From Flagellimonas okinawensis (GTDB lineage: Bacteria; Bacteroidota; Bacteroidia; Flavobacteriales; Flavobacteriaceae), in contig NZ_JARFVA010000002.1 of the NCBI RefSeq assembly GCF_029194005.1, positions 682,001 through 746,000 on the forward strand: a DNA stretch of 64,000 bases, given 5' to 3'. The translations under genes and the position numbers were made by a program. This document shows positions 25,872 through 35,611 of this stretch, piece by piece (position 1 is the stretch's first letter; each line of letters opens with the position of its first letter). Under the pieces are notes generated by a model, which saw only the letters and a program-made list of their open reading frames with translations, was not told the origin of the DNA and did not search any database.

Positions 25872-28067
25872 ATGAAAAAGAACTTTATTTTGGCACTTTT
25901 GGTTATCCTTGTTGCAGTTGCCTCCTGCAGTTTTACCAATAAGTCTTTTGATAACGATGACAAGGATAAATTTTTGTTGGAATTGATTTCCTATGTATTG
26001 GAAAGGGGCCATTACGAGCCCAAGGATATCAACGATAGTTTCAGTTCCAATGTCTTTGACGATTTTATTGAGGTCGTCGACCCTACCAAGCGTTACTTTT
26101 TGGAAAGCGATATCAGGGAATTTGAGAAGTACAGGTTTATGATCGATGATGAGATCAGAAATACCGACATTACTTTTTTCAATGCTGTTTATCAACGATT
26201 AATGGTCCGTATGGAAGAGGCCAAAGAGATTTACAAAGAAGTGCTCTCCCAGCCTTTTGACTATACCGTTGATGAAGATATCGAGATCGATTATGACGAG
26301 CAAGAGTTTGCTTCCAGTAAAAAAGAACTTAAGGAACGTTGGAGAAAGCAATTGAAATACAATACCCTTGCAGGTTTTGAGAATAAAATTGAAAATAAAT
26401 GGCGTGATGCCATCTCAGAGTCAGGGTCCAAGGATACGAAAGATGATGCCATGGCCAGCATCAATATACCCACCTTTGACGAAATTCCAAGCAGTATTGA
26501 CATAGCACTGACAGAAGAAGAAGCAAGGGAAAACACCAGAAACACACTGGATGAGTTTTTCGATTTTGTCGGCGATTTGGAACGCAAGGATTGGTTTGTT
26601 CAATATTTGAACACCATAGTGGAGGAATTTGATCCTCACACATTCTATTTCGCTCCCGAGGAAAAAGAAAAGTTTGATATAGGCATGTCCGGAAAATTTG
26701 AAGGAATTGGGGCCAGGTTACAGAAAAAACCGGAAGGAGCCAAGATTGTGGAGATTATCTCCGGGGGACCTGTTTGGAGAGATCAATCTCTTGAAGTGGG
26801 TGATGAAATTTTAAAAGTAGGCCAAGAAGGTGAAGAACCCATTGATATAGTTGGCATGCGCTTGGACGATGCCATTAAATTGATAAAAGGTCCGGAAGGG
26901 ACAGTAGTGGATTTAACGGTTAGAAAAGTGGATGGTACCATAGAGACAGTATCCATTACCAGAGATGTGGTTGAATTGGAAGAGTCCTATGCCAAATCTG
27001 CCACTATCGATGCAGGAGATAAAAAATTCGGTTTGATCGACCTACCCAAATTCTATGTTGATTTCGAAGATTATACCGAAAGAAATGCAGCTACGGATGT
27101 TGCCAAAGAATTGGAGCGTCTAAAAGAAGCTGGTGCAGAAGGCATAATCCTCGATTTGAGAGATAATGGGGGTGGTTCCTTGAAAACCGTTGTAGAGATG
27201 GCTGGTCTATTTATAAAAGATGGACCAATTGTACAGGTTCGTTCCTCTGGTCAGCGAAAAGAAGTACACGAGGATAAGGACGAACGTATACAATGGGACG
27301 GCCCCTTGGTGATTTTGGTCAACGAACTTTCGGCTTCCGCATCAGAGATTTTGGCTGCTGCCATGCAAGATTACAAAAGAGCGGTAATCATTGGTAGTAA
27401 ACAAACTTTTGGTAAGGGAACCGTTCAAAATGTAATTCCATTGGATCCTATCGTTCGTGGAAACGAGCATGGCGATTTGGGTGCCATTAAGTTGACCACA
27501 CAAAAGTTTTATAGGATCAACGGAGGTTCAACACAGTTGGAAGGCGTTAAAAGTGATATCATAGTACCGGACAGGTACAGTTATATTGATTTGGGTGAGC
27601 GGGATCAACAAAATCCACTTGGTTGGGATAAAATCACTGCTGCCGACTATAAAGTTTGGGATGGTTATATCGATTTTGATGATGCCATCAAAAACAGTAA
27701 AGAACGCATGGCGCAAAATGAACAGATAAAGCTTATCGAAGAAAATGCGAAGTGGTTGAAGGAGCAGCAAGATGAAAGTATTATATCCTTAAAATACGAC
27801 GCATTCGTTGGTAAGGAAATGGAGGCCAAAAAACGTTCCGAGAAGTTTAAGAGCCTAAAGGATTACGATTCTAAATTATCGTTTAGCTCTTTACAGTACG
27901 AAAAGGAATTGTTTACCAAAGATTCCGTTTTAAGAGAAAAAAGGGATAGATGGCACAAGGATCTTGCACGCGATATATACGTGGAGGAAGCGGTTAACGT
28001 GCTGAAAGACCTTCATAAGAACAATATTAAGAGAGAAGAAAATAAATTGGCCAGCGTTAAAGGTTAG
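25872..28067 (+). CDS. S41 carboxy-terminal processing protease (Tsp/Prc type)
   Basis: A 731-residue protease with a lipoprotein signal (VAVASC). Domain order: N-terminal TSP_NTD region (about 30-235), PDZ domain (about 250-330; FEGIGARLQKKPEGAKIVEI, SLEVGDEILKVG), S41 catalytic core and a C-terminal DUF3340 region. The catalytic serine is in ELSASASEILAAAM and the lysine in TFGKGTVQ. It removes C-terminal tails of periplasmic proteins and can act on cell-wall hydrolases. The 200-base upstream gap holds a TGGCACG motif (25760-25766) without a fitting -12 element. A terminator follows. Confidence 0.93.
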   Translation: MKKNFILALLVILVAVASCSFTNKSFDNDDKDKFLLELISYVLERGHYEPKDINDSFSSNVFDDFIEVVDPTKRYFLESDIREFEKYRFMIDDEIRNTDITFFNAVYQRLMVRMEEAKEIYKEVLSQPFDYTVDEDIEIDYDEQEFASSKKELKERWRKQLKYNTLAGFENKIENKWRDAISESGSKDTKDDAMASINIPTFDEIPSSIDIALTEEEARENTRNTLDEFFDFVGDLERKDWFVQYLNTIVEEFDPHTFYFAPEEKEKFDIGMSGKFEGIGARLQKKPEGAKIVEIISGGPVWRDQSLEVGDEILKVGQEGEEPIDIVGMRLDDAIKLIKGPEGTVVDLTVRKVDGTIETVSITRDVVELEESYAKSATIDAGDKKFGLIDLPKFYVDFEDYTERNAATDVAKELERLKEAGAEGIILDLRDNGGGSLKTVVEMAGLFIKDGPIVQVRSSGQRKEVHEDKDERIQWDGPLVILVNELSASASEILAAAMQDYKRAVIIGSKQTFGKGTVQNVIPLDPIVRGNEHGDLGAIKLTTQKFYRINGGSTQLEGVKSDIIVPDRYSYIDLGERDQQNPLGWDKITAADYKVWDGYIDFDDAIKNSKERMAQNEQIKLIEENAKWLKEQQDESIISLKYDAFVGKEMEAKKRSEKFKSLKDYDSKLSFSSLQYEKELFTKDSVLREKRDRWHKDLARDIYVEEAVNVLKDLHKNNIKREENKLASVKG

Positions 28068-28085
28068 GCATACATTTAATAAGAT

Positions 28086-28119
28086 AAAAAAGGCCAACTC
28101 CCGGGAGTTGGCCTTTTTT
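28086..28119. terminator. Bidirectional terminator between S41 protease and bestrophin genes
   Basis: A perfect palindrome AAAAAAGGCCAACTCCC and its complement with no extra loop bases beyond the central CCCGGG, bounded by A and T runs so it works in either direction for the convergent genes. Confidence 0.88.
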
Positions 28120-28136
28120 ATGCTGTCAATTTTAGA

Positions 28137-29030
28137 TTACATGATGTAAAAATCCTCTGCGACGATTGGTTTAGGGAGGTCGGTTTCGCCGATGAGCTGT
28201 CTAATATTAATGTCAATAGTCCGGGAAATGGAAGTTACCGGTGTATCGGTTGGTAGGTTCTCAAAAGGATCCTGTAACCTAAAGGCTGCTTTTTCCAAGA
28301 ACAGAAACACCAAGGATAAAATCAAAAGCACAGGTACCTCTATAAATATACTCAGGTTCAAAGGCTCCGTTAACGATAGGAAAATAACAAACAGATATAT
28401 CGCCAAATGTAACCCTTTCCTATATGTTGTCGGGAAAACAGTGTTTTTAATACGCTCGCATTTACCCATGGAAGCCGTTAACCGTTCCATGGTTTCCTCG
28501 AGTTGAAGACGGGAGAACTTGTCCAAATCACCTTTGTCATACAATTCTTTAATGGAGTCCGTTTGAAGATCCAGAATACCCAATGGCACATTTTTTTGAT
28601 CTTGAAGTTTTTTAAGCTCCTCATCTGAAATAAGCTCTTTTAAATTTTCGTAAGGATCTTGACCGCGTAACGATTGCCCCAATGTATAACACCATGCGAT
28701 TTGACGGTAAGCCATAGTTTTGATCATACTGTTGTCGGACTCTGTGTACATTTTTAATTGTAAAATGAGGGTACGGGAGTCGTTGACAATTGCACCCCAA
28801 ATTTTTCTGGCTTCCCACCATCGGTCATAAGATTGGTTTACCTTAAATGAAATCAATATAGATATGGCAATACCCAAGGTTGTTGGGATGGTAACCGGTA
28901 TTTCAGAATAATGATGTGAAAAAAATATTACGGGAATATCCGTGACCAGTACAATGGCCAGAACTACAAATAAGGATATCTTGATTTCTTCAAATACATA
29001 TTTAAAAGGGAGTACAGGTTTTACGATCAT
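28137..29030 (-). CDS. Bestrophin-family ion channel
   Basis: A 297-residue bestrophin/UPF0187 protein. Hydrophobic helices at about 20-65 (ISLFVVLAIVLVTDIPVIFF; TLGIAISILISFKVNQSYDRWWEAR) and 205-250 (LHLAIYLFVIFLSLTEPL) match the pore-forming core, and SYDRWWEARKIWG is the conserved cytosolic signature. Bacterial homologues are pentameric, mostly cation-selective channels. It is a single-gene unit. Confidence 0.9.
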   Translation of the reverse strand: MIVKPVLPFKYVFEEIKISLFVVLAIVLVTDIPVIFFSHHYSEIPVTIPTTLGIAISILISFKVNQSYDRWWEARKIWGAIVNDSRTLILQLKMYTESDNSMIKTMAYRQIAWCYTLGQSLRGQDPYENLKELISDEELKKLQDQKNVPLGILDLQTDSIKELYDKGDLDKFSRLQLEETMERLTASMGKCERIKNTVFPTTYRKGLHLAIYLFVIFLSLTEPLNLSIFIEVPVLLILSLVFLFLEKAAFRLQDPFENLPTDTPVTSISRTIDINIRQLIGETDLPKPIVAEDFYIM

Positions 29031-29155
29031 AGATTAATGGTTTAGTGCTTGGTGTGCGTTCAAACCCAATATAAAAATATATTCTCAGCGAGTTTTATTT
29101 TTTTAGAAGGGAATTAATTGCAAAATTGAACTTTTAATAAACGCTGATGTTCTAA

Positions 29156-29953
29156 ATGAGAAAAAGAACCCTTTATGCAGTATTAATGTTTGTCTGTATT
29201 GTAGGCTTTTGGTTGTTCGAAAATTTTTATACCCCTGCTACATATTCCAGTGAAGAGAATGCAGATACCCACGAGGTATTAACTGATTTTATGCCTAGTT
29301 CCACTTCAGGAGAGGTAGTGGAGCATAATTATTACATACTTTCATATAGCGAACCATATGAACAGGCGGAATGGGTGGCATATGTCCTTAAAAAGGAAGA
29401 TTTGACCTATGATGATCGGGATAGGCCTTATTTCATAGAGGACCCAAAGGTGGGGACAAAATCGGCCGATTGGAAAAATTATCGAGGTTCCGGTTACGAT
29501 AGAGGGCATTTGTGCCCCGCAGGTGATAGGAGGTTCTCCGAACAGGCTTATAACGAGACTTTTTATACAAGCAACATAAGTCCTCAGGATAAATATTTTA
29601 ATGCGGGAATTTGGAACCGTTTAGAGCAAAAGGTACGGTACTGGTGCAAAACGTATGGAGATTTACTTGTGGTAACAGGAGGTGTACTGGAGCCTGGTCT
29701 TTCGGAAATTGGAGAAGAGGATGTTGATGTACCGCGTTACTTCTATAAAATTATAATGAAGGGTTCTGGCAATAAAACTAAAGCGCTTGGTTTTCTGATT
29801 CCGGCCAAAGAAACACAGGAACCTATCCAACAATTTTTGGTGCCAATTGATGAAATCGAGCAAAGAACGGGTATAGACTTTTTTTCCAAGCAGTCTGATG
29901 ATTGGCAGGTTAGGATGGAATCCCAAGTTGATGAAAAAGGTTGGAAATTTTAA
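29156..29953 (+). CDS. DNA/RNA non-specific endonuclease, membrane-anchored or secreted
   Basis: A 265-residue NUC1-type beta-beta-alpha-metal nuclease. The catalytic motif DRGHLCPAGDRR contains the general-base histidine, and the metal-binding asparagine lies in TSNISPQDKYFN. An N-terminal hydrophobic segment (LYAVLMFVCIVGFWLFENF) directs it out of the cytoplasm and may anchor it. It probably digests extracellular nucleic acid for nutrients; no immunity gene is adjacent, which argues against a toxin. Its end overlaps the convergent rodA stop by a few bases. Confidence 0.9.
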   Translation: MRKRTLYAVLMFVCIVGFWLFENFYTPATYSSEENADTHEVLTDFMPSSTSGEVVEHNYYILSYSEPYEQAEWVAYVLKKEDLTYDDRDRPYFIEDPKVGTKSADWKNYRGSGYDRGHLCPAGDRRFSEQAYNETFYTSNISPQDKYFNAGIWNRLEQKVRYWCKTYGDLLVVTGGVLEPGLSEIGEEDVDVPRYFYKIIMKGSGNKTKALGFLIPAKETQEPIQQFLVPIDEIEQRTGIDFFSKQSDDWQVRMESQVDEKGWKF

Positions 29954-31233
29954 ATACCGTCCTTCAATCGGTTGGAATCCAGTTTTAAAAAGATGAACAA
30001 CAACATCGTAAAGAAAATAAGCCCCGAACCTCCATAGCTAAAAAACGGCAGAGGAACGCCAATGGTGGGCAATAGGCCTATTACCATTCCAATATTTATA
30101 AAATAATGGAATACCAATATAGAAATAACCCCATAACCATACATTCTGCTAAAGTCACTTTTTTGTCGTTCCGCAATATAAATGAGGCGTAAAAAGAACA
30201 GTGAAAAAAGTAAAATAACCGCGGAGGTACCCAAAAAGCCCCATTCCTCACCAACGGAACTGAATATATAGTCGGTATGCTGTTCGGGAACAAAATCACC
30301 TTTGGTACGTGTTCCTTCTAAAAACCCTTTACCGGTAAAGCCTCCGGATTCAATCGCTTTTTCGGATTGATAGGTGTTATAACCAATGGTTTTTCTGATC
30401 TCATCCAATTTTTCCTCATCCTTCTCCAAACTTAACCATAGTGCAAAACGATCTCTATGGCGTTGTTCAAAAACATTCTCGAAAACAAAATTCACGGAAA
30501 GGGAAAACAGTACGGAAACTGCAACAACCCCGAGGACTGGAAGAATCGGGATTTTTACAGATGCTTTTTTAAAGGTATAGACCAATAAAGTCATGATAAT
30601 CAATCCAATTGCGACCCAGACCGTTCCGAACATTAAAGTTGTAGCGAACAGGACCACTGCAAAAATGAGGATGCCTAAATAGTATATCGGGAACCCCTCT
30701 CGGAACAATACAAAGAATAAGGAGAAATAAATTAGAGAACTTCCGGGGTCGGGTTGCGGTAAAATCAATAATGCTGGTAAAAGAATTATTGCCAATGCAT
30801 ATAGTTGATGCCTTCCTGTTCGGATGTCCGTTTGTATATCGCTCAGGAATTTGGCAAGGGCCAAGGAGGTAGCCACTTTGGCCAATTCCGAAGGTTGGAG
30901 ATTGAAAAAGCCTAGATCGTACCAGGATGTGGCCCCGGCAATAGTTTTACCAAAGACGAACAGTCCCAGTAGAAGAACAATGGAAACAATGTAAAATACA
31001 GATGCAAAGCGTTCAAAAAAAAGGGACTCCACAAAGAGTACAAAGACAATTCCCAGAAAGGCCAGCCCGATAAAAAATAGTTGCTTACCATATAAGGTGG
31101 AAAAATCAAAAATCGAGGTATGGGACTCACCTACCGAGGTAGAGTAAATATTGAGCCACCCTATAAAGACTAAAAGTGCATAAAGGATAACGGTAATCCA
31201 ATCCAACCTTCCAAAAGGCCCTCTACCACTCAT
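29950..31233 (-). CDS. rodA: Rod shape-determining glycosyltransferase RodA
   Basis: A 427-residue SEDS-family peptidoglycan polymerase with about ten membrane helices. Diagnostic stretches: NLQPSELAKVATSLALAKFL, LPQPDPGSSLIYFSLFFVLF (with the catalytic aspartate), HTDYIFSSVGEEWGF and GVPLPFFSYGGSG. It works with PBP2, encoded just upstream with an 11-base overlap. Last gene of the rod operon. Confidence 0.95.
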   Translation of the reverse strand: MSGRGPFGRLDWITVILYALLVFIGWLNIYSTSVGESHTSIFDFSTLYGKQLFFIGLAFLGIVFVLFVESLFFERFASVFYIVSIVLLLGLFVFGKTIAGATSWYDLGFFNLQPSELAKVATSLALAKFLSDIQTDIRTGRHQLYALAIILLPALLILPQPDPGSSLIYFSLFFVLFREGFPIYYLGILIFAVVLFATTLMFGTVWVAIGLIIMTLLVYTFKKASVKIPILPVLGVVAVSVLFSLSVNFVFENVFEQRHRDRFALWLSLEKDEEKLDEIRKTIGYNTYQSEKAIESGGFTGKGFLEGTRTKGDFVPEQHTDYIFSSVGEEWGFLGTSAVILLFSLFFLRLIYIAERQKSDFSRMYGYGVISILVFHYFINIGMVIGLLPTIGVPLPFFSYGGSGLIFFTMLLFIFLKLDSNRLKDGI

Positions 31234-33091
31234 ACTCGTTTATTTCGAACGGTTCGCCACTGTAGGGTTTGGCGTATTCATGTTCCAATGTTTTTTCCAA
31301 CATGCGTTTTTCCAAATCCTTTCTTGTAATTTCTCCTTTAATATACTTTTCTATCAAAAGGGATGCAATGTGCCCAGCATAACGAGAACCGTAATATCCA
31401 TTTTCAATATAGACTGCCAAGGCTATTTGTGGGTTTTCGATAGGGGCAAAAGCAACAAAAACGGAGTGGTCCGTTAACTGCATGCGTTCACCATCCACAC
31501 GGATGTAATTTTCAACCGTACCTGTTTTTCCTGCAATATCGATTCCTGGTATTTTTACCCATCTTGCGGTACCATAGTTGTATACATTGGCCATTCCTTC
31601 AATCACTGGGTCAAAATGTTTCCTGTCGATTGTAGTATACCTCGGTTCTGTATATTTTGGGTCGATTTTCCCATTGTTGCCTATGCTCTTTATAATGTGC
31701 GGTGTGTAAAAATAACCGCGATTGGCAATGGCTGCTGTCATATTTGCAAGTTGCAGGGGAGTCGCGGCAATTTCTCCCTGACCTATGGAATTGGATATTA
31801 TGGTAGAAGCGGCCCATCTCCCGTTCCCATACCATTTGTCGTAATAGTCAACATCTGGAATTCTTCCTGGTGCTCCAGTAGGAAGGTCGGTTCCTAGGTA
31901 ATCCCCAAGTCCAAAGCTTTTCATGTGCTTTTCCCAAACATCCATTCCTTCATCAGTGGTCTCGTATTTGTCAAATATCTTTCGGAATACCCCCGCAAAA
32001 TATGCGTTGCAGGACTGATAGATCCCAGAATTAAGGTCTCTGACACCACCACCGCAATGGCACCCTCTTAAAGTGTTGCCCACATAAAACCCATGGTAAC
32101 ATCTAAACTTTGTATTGTCGTCGATAACACCTTCTTGTAGGCCTATAAGAGCATTCAGGGTTTTAAAGGGTGATCCTGGTGAGGGTTGGGCCAATATGGA
32201 ACGGTCCCATGTAGGTTTGGAAATCGTATCGTAATGAAGCTTGCTGTAATTTTTGGAACGCTGTCTGCCCACTAATAAAGAAGGGTCGTAAGTGGGGCCG
32301 GATATCATTGCCAAAATTTCACCGGATTTGGGCTCAATGGCCACGATTCCCCCGCGTTTACCATGCATTAATCTTTCACCGTATTCTTGTAGGGTTTTAT
32401 CAATGGTAATCTGGATTTCTTTTCCTTGTTGCGGAAGCGTATCCAGTTTTCCACCTTTATAAGGCCCAATGTCCCTGTTAAAACGGTCTTTCTGAATGTG
32501 CTTGACTCCTTTTTGCCCTCTTAAAATTTCTTCATACTGCTGTTCAATCCCAGTTCTTCCTTTAAGTTCCCCTGCAACATAGTACGGATTGTTTTTAAGG
32601 TCCCATTCGTTTACTTCACTAATGTATCCGAGTACGTTGGCAGCACTTTCTGTGTTGTAATAACGTAGAGATCGCTTTTGGATATAAAAGCCCGTAAAAT
32701 GACGCATTTTTTCCTGAAGTTTTGCGTAATCCTCTTTGGAAAGCTGGGGAACCAATACCGATGGCAGTCTTGGGGAGTACCGTCTAGCTTTTTCCATTTT
32801 GGAAAGGAATTCAGGTTTTTCGATTCCCAAAAGATTGCAGAACTCCAGTGTATCCAAAGGTTTTACTTCCCTTGGGATGACCATAACATCATAGGCTGGT
32901 TGATTTCCGACCAAAAGTTTACCGTCGCGGTCATAAATGTAGCCCCTCTCTGGGTAGTCGTACACTTTTTTTATTGCAGGATCATCCAATATTTGATCCG
33001 GTGAAAACCGAAACAATTGTAAATAGGATAACCTACCTATAAAAGTGAAACCTATAAGTACAACAACGGATGAAAGCAACAATTTTTTCAT
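31223..33091 (-). CDS. mrdA: Penicillin-binding protein 2
   Basis: About 622 residues: a single N-terminal anchor, the PBP dimerisation domain and a transpeptidase domain. The three active-site motifs are present: SPFK with nucleophile Ser307, QSCNAYF (SxN) and KTGTVE. It crosslinks peptidoglycan during side-wall growth together with RodA. The ATG at 33091 (MKKLLLSSVVVL) is preferred to a TTG two codons earlier. Confidence 0.95.
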   Translation of the reverse strand: MKKLLLSSVVVLIGFTFIGRLSYLQLFRFSPDQILDDPAIKKVYDYPERGYIYDRDGKLLVGNQPAYDVMVIPREVKPLDTLEFCNLLGIEKPEFLSKMEKARRYSPRLPSVLVPQLSKEDYAKLQEKMRHFTGFYIQKRSLRYYNTESAANVLGYISEVNEWDLKNNPYYVAGELKGRTGIEQQYEEILRGQKGVKHIQKDRFNRDIGPYKGGKLDTLPQQGKEIQITIDKTLQEYGERLMHGKRGGIVAIEPKSGEILAMISGPTYDPSLLVGRQRSKNYSKLHYDTISKPTWDRSILAQPSPGSPFKTLNALIGLQEGVIDDNTKFRCYHGFYVGNTLRGCHCGGGVRDLNSGIYQSCNAYFAGVFRKIFDKYETTDEGMDVWEKHMKSFGLGDYLGTDLPTGAPGRIPDVDYYDKWYGNGRWAASTIISNSIGQGEIAATPLQLANMTAAIANRGYFYTPHIIKSIGNNGKIDPKYTEPRYTTIDRKHFDPVIEGMANVYNYGTARWVKIPGIDIAGKTGTVENYIRVDGERMQLTDHSVFVAFAPIENPQIALAVYIENGYYGSRYAGHIASLLIEKYIKGEITRKDLEKRMLEKTLEHEYAKPYSGEPFEINEYEW

Positions 33092-33145
33092 GACCAACCT
33101 TTATTCGCGGACGTTGTATATATACCAACGACAAAATCTACGTTT

Positions 33146-33652
33146 TTATTCGCTCTTTGGACTAAAAAGTGAACTGAATAATACACAAAGTATTAAAGTT
33201 ACGGTTCCTGTGGCAAAAACTTTTTTCAAAATTAACAGGATATGGGCGATACTTAAAATTTCAAACGAAAAGAATATCACATGATGCATAAGAACAAGTA
33301 GTGCCAAAAAGGTGATTCGTTGCACCTTGGTAGTGTTTTTGAAACTAAAGCTCTGAAAGTCGTAGTTGACCCCAAAACAAAATCGCATTATCGCTGGACG
33401 GGCATAAGCAACTGTCACCGAGGCCAGAGCGTTCAAAGCCAAAGTATCGGAAAATATATCTATGACCAATCCCAATAAAAATGCTGTGAGCATAAAAATG
33501 GCCCTGTTGCCCTTGATGGGATACCAATAGAAGAAAACAACATATACAAATGGGTTGATAAACCCTAAAAAGTTCAAATTGTTGAAAATCAGAACTTGTG
33601 TGATGACCAACAACACAAAACGAAGAATATTTATGATCAAAGTGTTGCTCAT
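33146..33652 (-). CDS. mreD: Rod shape-determining protein MreD
   Basis: A 168-residue inner-membrane protein with about five hydrophobic helices, in the expected position between mreC and mrdA. The segment GFINPFVYVVFFYWYPIKG followed by LTAFLLGLVIDIFSDT is typical of bacteroidal MreD. It overlaps mreC by four bases, indicating coupled translation. Confidence 0.9.
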   Translation of the reverse strand: MSNTLIINILRFVLLVITQVLIFNNLNFLGFINPFVYVVFFYWYPIKGNRAIFMLTAFLLGLVIDIFSDTLALNALASVTVAYARPAIMRFCFGVNYDFQSFSFKNTTKVQRITFLALLVLMHHVIFFSFEILSIAHILLILKKVFATGTVTLILCVLFSSLFSPKSE

Positions 33653-34461
33653 TCTATTGTTCTGGATTCTAGTTCCTCAATTTCTTCTTTATCCTTGTTT
33701 TCTATCAGGTATACATTTTTGATGTTGGCCATATCGGAAAACAACTCCACATCAATGTTGTAAAAGCTTTTGGCATCGTTCAGGTCATATTTTTTAATGA
33801 TTCCAATGGGTACATTCTCTGGAAAAATACTCGACATGCCACCTGTAACAATTGTATCCCCGACAACGAGAGGCACCAATCGTGGGATATCAACAAGTTG
33901 AACAACAGTATAGTCATTAGTATCCCAAATCAATGAGCCAAAGTATTCCGTGCCCATTATTTTGGCATTTATATTGGATTTGGTGTTGAGCACACTTTGT
34001 ACCGTTGCAAAATTGTTGGAAACGTTTTCTACAATTCCCAAAATTCCATCTGTGGTGATTACGCCCATATCTTGTTTGACACCATCCTTCTTTCCTTTGT
34101 CTATTAAAACATAATTTCTGGGGGAGGCATAACTGTTTTTGATGAGCTTTGCATCCAATACCTGATAGATGGCCAAAGTGGAATCCAAGGGTTCAATACT
34201 ATCATATTGGGAATTGAAGAGCATTTTGCGCAACTGTTGATTCTCCTCGACCAATCTTTTGTTTTCATCACGTAAATTAAAATAGGACGATACATCGGAA
34301 CCAGCGCCATAAATACTCCCGGAAACCCATCGTGATGAATTAAAAAATTTGGATTGGTGGTAAGAATGTGACCTAATTGTCATCACCAATGCGATAAACG
34401 TAAAAAACGCATACAGAAATGCATTTCTATAACGTAAAATAAAATTGATGATGCGTTGCAT
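33649..34461 (-). CDS. mreC: Rod shape-determining protein MreC
   Basis: A 270-residue periplasmic scaffold: N-terminal helix (AFLYAFFTFIALVMTI), a short coiled coil (LRDENKRLVEENQQLRKML) and the double beta-barrel domain (YVLIDKGKKDGVKQDMGVIT; GILGIVENVSNNFATVQSV). It links MreB filaments to PBP2. Four-base overlap with mreD. Confidence 0.93.
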   Translation of the reverse strand: MQRIINFILRYRNAFLYAFFTFIALVMTIRSHSYHQSKFFNSSRWVSGSIYGAGSDVSSYFNLRDENKRLVEENQQLRKMLFNSQYDSIEPLDSTLAIYQVLDAKLIKNSYASPRNYVLIDKGKKDGVKQDMGVITTDGILGIVENVSNNFATVQSVLNTKSNINAKIMGTEYFGSLIWDTNDYTVVQLVDIPRLVPLVVGDTIVTGGMSSIFPENVPIGIIKKYDLNDAKSFYNIDVELFSDMANIKNVYLIENKDKEEIEELESRTIE

Positions 34462-34527
34462 GCAATCGTATCGTTAAGAAGGTTTTTTCAACTCCTTGAA
34501 GGTAATGGAACTGCAAGAATTACAGCC

Positions 34528-35556
34528 CTATTTTATTAAAATACTTTTATAGCGTTCCAAGTTTTTAAGCGCAATACCTGTACCTCGAACAACCGCTCTC
34601 AAAGGATCTTCGGCAATATAAACCGGCAAATCTGTTTTTTGGGAAAGCCTTCTGTCCAGACCACGGAGCATGGAACCACCACCTGCTAAATAAATACCTG
34701 TGTTGTAAATATCGGCAGCCAATTCCGGCGGGGTTTGGGACAAGGTTTCCATAACCGCATCCTCTACCCGTAAGATACTTTTGTCCAAAGCTTTGGCAAT
34801 TTCTCTGTAAGAGACCTGAACCTGTTTTGGTTTACCGGTCAATAGATCACGACCTTGGATGGATTTGTCGTCCGGAGGAGATTTCAAATCCTCGGTTGCC
34901 GAACCAATTTCAATTTTGATGGCTTCAGCGGTACTTTCACCAACATACAAGTTATGTTGGGTGCGCATGTAATAAATGATATCGTTGGTAAACACATCAC
35001 CCGCAATTTTTACGGATTTGTCACAAACGATACCTCCAAGTGCTATGACTGCAATCTCCGTGGTACCTCCACCTATATCCACGATCATGTTTCCTTTGGG
35101 CTGCATGATGTCAAGACCGATACCTATTGCTGCTGCCATAGGCTCGTGAATCAGATAAACCTCTTTACCGTTAACGCGTTCTGCAGACTCTCGAACCGCA
35201 CGCATTTCCACTTCTGTAATACCTGATGGAATACAGATGACCATACGCAGTGCTGGCGGAAACCACTTTTTCTTGAGCGCAGGAATATTTTTGATGAACA
35301 TACTGATCATCTTTTCCGATGCATCAAAGTCGGCGATCACCCCGTCTTTCAAAGGTCGTATGGTTTTGATGTTTTCATGGGTTTTCCCCTGCATCATATT
35401 GGCTTCGCGGCCTACCGCGATTATTTTTCCTGATACACGGTCCCTGGCCACAATGGAAGGACTGTCTACAACCACTTTATCCAAGTGGATGATCAGGGTA
35501 TTTGCAGTACCAAGGTCAATGGCAATTTCCTCGGTCATGAAATCAAAAAATCCCAT
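34528..35556 (-). CDS. mreB: Rod shape-determining actin-like protein MreB
   Basis: A 342-residue bacterial actin. Nucleotide-binding elements are visible: phosphate-1 IDLGTANTLI, phosphate-2 MIVDIGGGTTEIAVI, and the adenosine loop LAGGGSMLRGLDRRL. It forms membrane-bound filaments that guide elongation complexes. Highly conserved over its whole length. Second gene of the purH-mreB-mreC-mreD-mrdA-rodA order. Confidence 0.97.
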   Translation of the reverse strand: MGFFDFMTEEIAIDLGTANTLIIHLDKVVVDSPSIVARDRVSGKIIAVGREANMMQGKTHENIKTIRPLKDGVIADFDASEKMISMFIKNIPALKKKWFPPALRMVICIPSGITEVEMRAVRESAERVNGKEVYLIHEPMAAAIGIGLDIMQPKGNMIVDIGGGTTEIAVIALGGIVCDKSVKIAGDVFTNDIIYYMRTQHNLYVGESTAEAIKIEIGSATEDLKSPPDDKSIQGRDLLTGKPKQVQVSYREIAKALDKSILRVEDAVMETLSQTPPELAADIYNTGIYLAGGGSMLRGLDRRLSQKTDLPVYIAEDPLRAVVRGTGIALKNLERYKSILIK

Positions 35557-35611
35557 AAAAAAAGCGTCTATTTCGGATTAACGGTAAAATTTAACGGCTA
35601 AAGTACTAAAA

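Noticed and set aside
29156..29953. Endonuclease as a contact-dependent or T6SS toxin
   Set aside because: No adjacent immunity gene, secretion partner or fusion domain; a signal-anchored nutrient nuclease is simpler.
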